A DNA stretch of 64,000 bases from assembly GCA_016712625.1 (NCBI GenBank), contig JADJQQ010000004.1, forward strand, positions 620,001 through 684,000, read 5' to 3'. Below the pieces are notes generated by a model, which was given only the letters and a program-made list of their open reading frames with translations, ran no database searches and had not been told where the DNA came from. A program made the position numbers and the translations under genes. This DNA is from Candidatus Competibacteraceae bacterium (GTDB taxonomy: Bacteria > Pseudomonadota > Gammaproteobacteria > Competibacterales > Competibacteraceae). This document shows positions 61,683-64,000 of this stretch, piece by piece. Each line of letters opens with the position of its first letter. Within the stretch, counting starts at the first letter, position 1.

Positions 61683-63968
61683 ATGGCTGACGATTTCAAC
61701 GAAAGCGCCTTGCGCTATCACCGGATGCTGCCCTACGGCAAGATCGAAGTCACCCCGACCAAACCGCTTGCCAGCCAGCGCGATCTGGCGCTGGCCTACT
61801 CCCCCGGCGTCGCCGCCGCTTGCGAAGTCATCGTCCAAGACCCACACGAAGTTTCCACCGTTACCGCTCGCGGCAACTTGGTTGCGGTCATCACCAACGG
61901 CACCGCCGTGCTTGGGTTGGGTGACATCGGCCCGCTGGCGGCCAAACCGGTCATGGAAGGCAAAGGGGTATTGTTTAAAAAGTTCGCCGGCGTCGATGTG
62001 TTCGATATCGAAATCAGCGAACGCGATCCCGACAAGCTGGTCGAGATCATTGCCAGTCTGGAACCAACCTTTGGCGGCATTAACCTGGAAGACATTAAAG
62101 CCCCGGAATGCTTTTACATCGAGCGCCAGTTGCGGGAGCGAATGAAGATTCCGGTATTTCATGACGACCAGCACGGCACCGCCATCATCACCGCCGCCGC
62201 CGTGCTCAACGCTCTGTCACTGGTCGGCAAAAATATTGCTGAGGTGCGGGTGGTCACTTCCGGTGCCGGCGCGGCCGGTATCGCTTGCCTGGATTTGCTC
62301 CTCGAACTAGGATTGCGCCGGGAAAACGTCATTGTCTGTGACAGCCGGGGCGTGATTTTTCAAGGGCGCGGCAACCTCGATCCAGAGAAAGCGGCTTATG
62401 CGGCGGATACCCCGGCGCGAACGCTGGCTGACGCCACAGTCGGCGCCGACATCTTTCTAGGGCTGTCCAAGGCGGGCGTCCTCACCGGCGAAATGGTCAA
62501 AACCATGGCCGACAAACCACTCATTCTGGCGCTGGCTAACCCGGTGCCCGAAATCATGCCTGAAATCGCCAAAGCCGCTCGCCCCGACTCGATTATTGCG
62601 ACTGGCCGCTCTGATTACCCCAATCAGGTTAATAATGTTTTGTGTTTCCCATACATTTTCCGTGGAGCATTGGATGTGGGGGCGACCACGATCAACAAGG
62701 CGATGCAATTGGCTTGCGTGCGCGCCCTGGCGGAAATGGCCCGCCAACCGCACTCGCAAGAAGAAACCGCCGCCTATGGCGATCAACAAATTGGCTTCGG
62801 GCCAGAATACCTGATCCCAAAACCGTTCGAGCCGCGTCTGTTGCTTACGCTGCCGCTGGCGGTCGCCAAAGCGGCAATGGACAGCGGCGTGGCCACCCGG
62901 CCGATTGAAGATTTCGCGGCTTATCACACTTTATTGAGCCAACGGGTCTACCGTTCCGGCCAAATCATGCGCCCGGTGTTTGACCGCGCCAAGGCTGATC
63001 GCAAACGGATCATCTACGCCCAGGCCGAAGAAGAGCGGATGCTGTGGGCGATCCAGGGCGTGATCGACGACAATCTCGCCAAACCGATTCTGATCGGCCG
63101 GCGGCGACGGATCGAACAGCGGATTGCCGACTTGGGCTTGCGGATTCGCCCCGATCGCGACTTTGAGATCATCGACCCACAGAACAATCCCTATTATGAG
63201 GAATGCTGGCAGGAATACCATAAATTACGCGGTCGTTTCGGCGTCGATCCCAACAAGGCCCGCGTCCGGGTCAACACCCGCGCCACGGTTATCGGTGCGT
63301 TGCTGTTGCGGCTTGGCTATGCCGATACTTTACTGTGCGGGCTGATCGGCGGCTATCCCGATCACATCGAATATATTCTGGATATCATCGGCCTACGTGA
63401 AGGCGTCAAAACGCCGGCGGCCATGAACATGCTGATTACCTCGCACGGGCCGTTATTTTTTTGCGACACTGATATCAACGCCGACCCCACAGTGGAGGAA
63501 ATCGCCGACATCACCCTGTTGGCGGCGGAGGAAGTGGGCCGTTTCGTGCCACCGAAAGTGGCGCTGGTATCGCACTCCAACTTTGGCTCGCACAAATCCA
63601 GGCAAGCCCGCAAGATGGCCGAAGCGTTGCAACTGATTCGTCAGCGAGCGCCGGATTTGGAGGTGGACGGTGAAATGCGTGGCGATGCCGCGTTGTCGGA
63701 AGAGCTCCGTAGCCGAGCCTTGTTACATTCGCCGCTGAAAGGCTCGGCCAATTTGCTGATCATGCCGAACGCGGATGCCGCCAACATCTCACATAATCTT
63801 TTAAAGGAGGTCACTAACGCCGTATCCGTAGGCCCGATCACCCTCGGTTTGGCCAAACCAGCCCATATCCTGACCCGTTCCGCTACCGCCCGCCGCATCA
63901 TCAATATGACGGCCATCGCGGCGGTGGACGCTCAGGAATATGCGCTACGACGCCGGTATCGGATTTAG
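61683..63968 (+). CDS. maeB: NADP-dependent malic enzyme MaeB
   Basis: Decarboxylates malate to pyruvate with NADP. The N-terminal malic enzyme part (about 1-430) has LPYGKIEVTPTKPL, AVLGLGDIGPLAAKPV and the catalytic region FHDDQHGTAIITAAAV, then the dinucleotide motif TSGAGAAGIACLDLLL. The C-terminal 330 residues resemble phosphate acetyltransferase (LGLAKPAHILTRSATARRI), as in E. coli MaeB, where it binds acetyl-CoA for control and is not catalytic. Length 761 is normal. Adjacent and divergent to fumarase. Second malic enzyme of the window, complementary to NAD-linked maeA. Confidence 0.96.
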   Translation: MADDFNESALRYHRMLPYGKIEVTPTKPLASQRDLALAYSPGVAAACEVIVQDPHEVSTVTARGNLVAVITNGTAVLGLGDIGPLAAKPVMEGKGVLFKKFAGVDVFDIEISERDPDKLVEIIASLEPTFGGINLEDIKAPECFYIERQLRERMKIPVFHDDQHGTAIITAAAVLNALSLVGKNIAEVRVVTSGAGAAGIACLDLLLELGLRRENVIVCDSRGVIFQGRGNLDPEKAAYAADTPARTLADATVGADIFLGLSKAGVLTGEMVKTMADKPLILALANPVPEIMPEIAKAARPDSIIATGRSDYPNQVNNVLCFPYIFRGALDVGATTINKAMQLACVRALAEMARQPHSQEETAAYGDQQIGFGPEYLIPKPFEPRLLLTLPLAVAKAAMDSGVATRPIEDFAAYHTLLSQRVYRSGQIMRPVFDRAKADRKRIIYAQAEEERMLWAIQGVIDDNLAKPILIGRRRRIEQRIADLGLRIRPDRDFEIIDPQNNPYYEECWQEYHKLRGRFGVDPNKARVRVNTRATVIGALLLRLGYADTLLCGLIGGYPDHIEYILDIIGLREGVKTPAAMNMLITSHGPLFFCDTDINADPTVEEIADITLLAAEEVGRFVPPKVALVSHSNFGSHKSRQARKMAEALQLIRQRAPDLEVDGEMRGDAALSEELRSRALLHSPLKGSANLLIMPNADAANISHNLLKEVTNAVSVGPITLGLAKPAHILTRSATARRIINMTAIAAVDAQEYALRRRYRI

Positions 63969-64000
63969 TTAAACAGAATGGCAAGGCCTCTCTCCCCGAA

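Overview
The window reads as chromosome of a GC-rich gammaproteobacterium. Class I fumarase, GTP-dependent PEP carboxykinase, two malic enzymes, a bidirectional NAD-linked Hox hydrogenase, PHA-type acyl-CoA enzymes and several Escherichia coli-like families (YnjBCD, YegLKI, YcgL) sit together. This combination, with abundant kinase-FGE and PEGA proteins, would suit a Competibacteraceae-like glycogen-accumulating organism. That placement is inference; there is no rRNA in the window to confirm it. I saw no tRNA, rRNA, CRISPR array, transposase or prophage.

Layout. 0-4.6 kb: hoxFUYH on the minus strand, with hoxF broken by a deletion and frameshift. 4.9-7.7 kb: a cell-envelope module of two L,D-transpeptidases around a Braun-type lipoprotein. 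7.9-14.6 kb: an OsmC-like protein, a SrfA-like membrane protein with a small partner, pckG, and a DUF937-OmpA protein. 14.7-18.4 kb: a small operon (VOC protein, haloacetate dehalogenase, frameshifted AhpD-like gene), a gloA remnant, a 46-residue gene, gloA and argG. 18.7-26.4 kb: small proteins, pyrC, an MBL-fold hydrolase, the ynjBCD transporter with a frameshifted permease and an inserted TIR/SEFIR-like fragment, and a mraZ outside any dcw cluster. 26.5-34.3 kb: gshA, a leucyl aminopeptidase, two beta-oxidation/PHA-type enzymes and maeA.

34.4-50.1 kb is a phospho-signalling region and the most unusual part. One operon encodes a predicted pseudokinase-FGE membrane protein, an active Ser/Thr kinase-FGE membrane protein and an eight-repeat PEGA protein. 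A PP2C phosphatase with a small membrane protein diverges from it. After pgi comes a second complete set, the YegL-YegK-YegI triad (vWA, PP2C-like, kinase with helix-hairpin-helix). Together the region has three kinase-fold proteins and two phosphatases.

50.2-64 kb is mostly housekeeping: a TetR regulator, a purH-purD-ubiU-ubiV operon, beta-carbonic anhydrase, ycgL, an aminotransferase, a CorA-like transporter, class I fumarase and maeB. pckG, maeA, maeB and fumarase all act around the PEP/pyruvate/oxaloacetate/malate node, and Hox would exchange electrons between NADH and H2.

Three genes (hoxF, the AhpD-like gene, ynjC) carry frameshifts. Two lie at short homopolymers, so sequencing or assembly error must be excluded before calling them pseudogenes.
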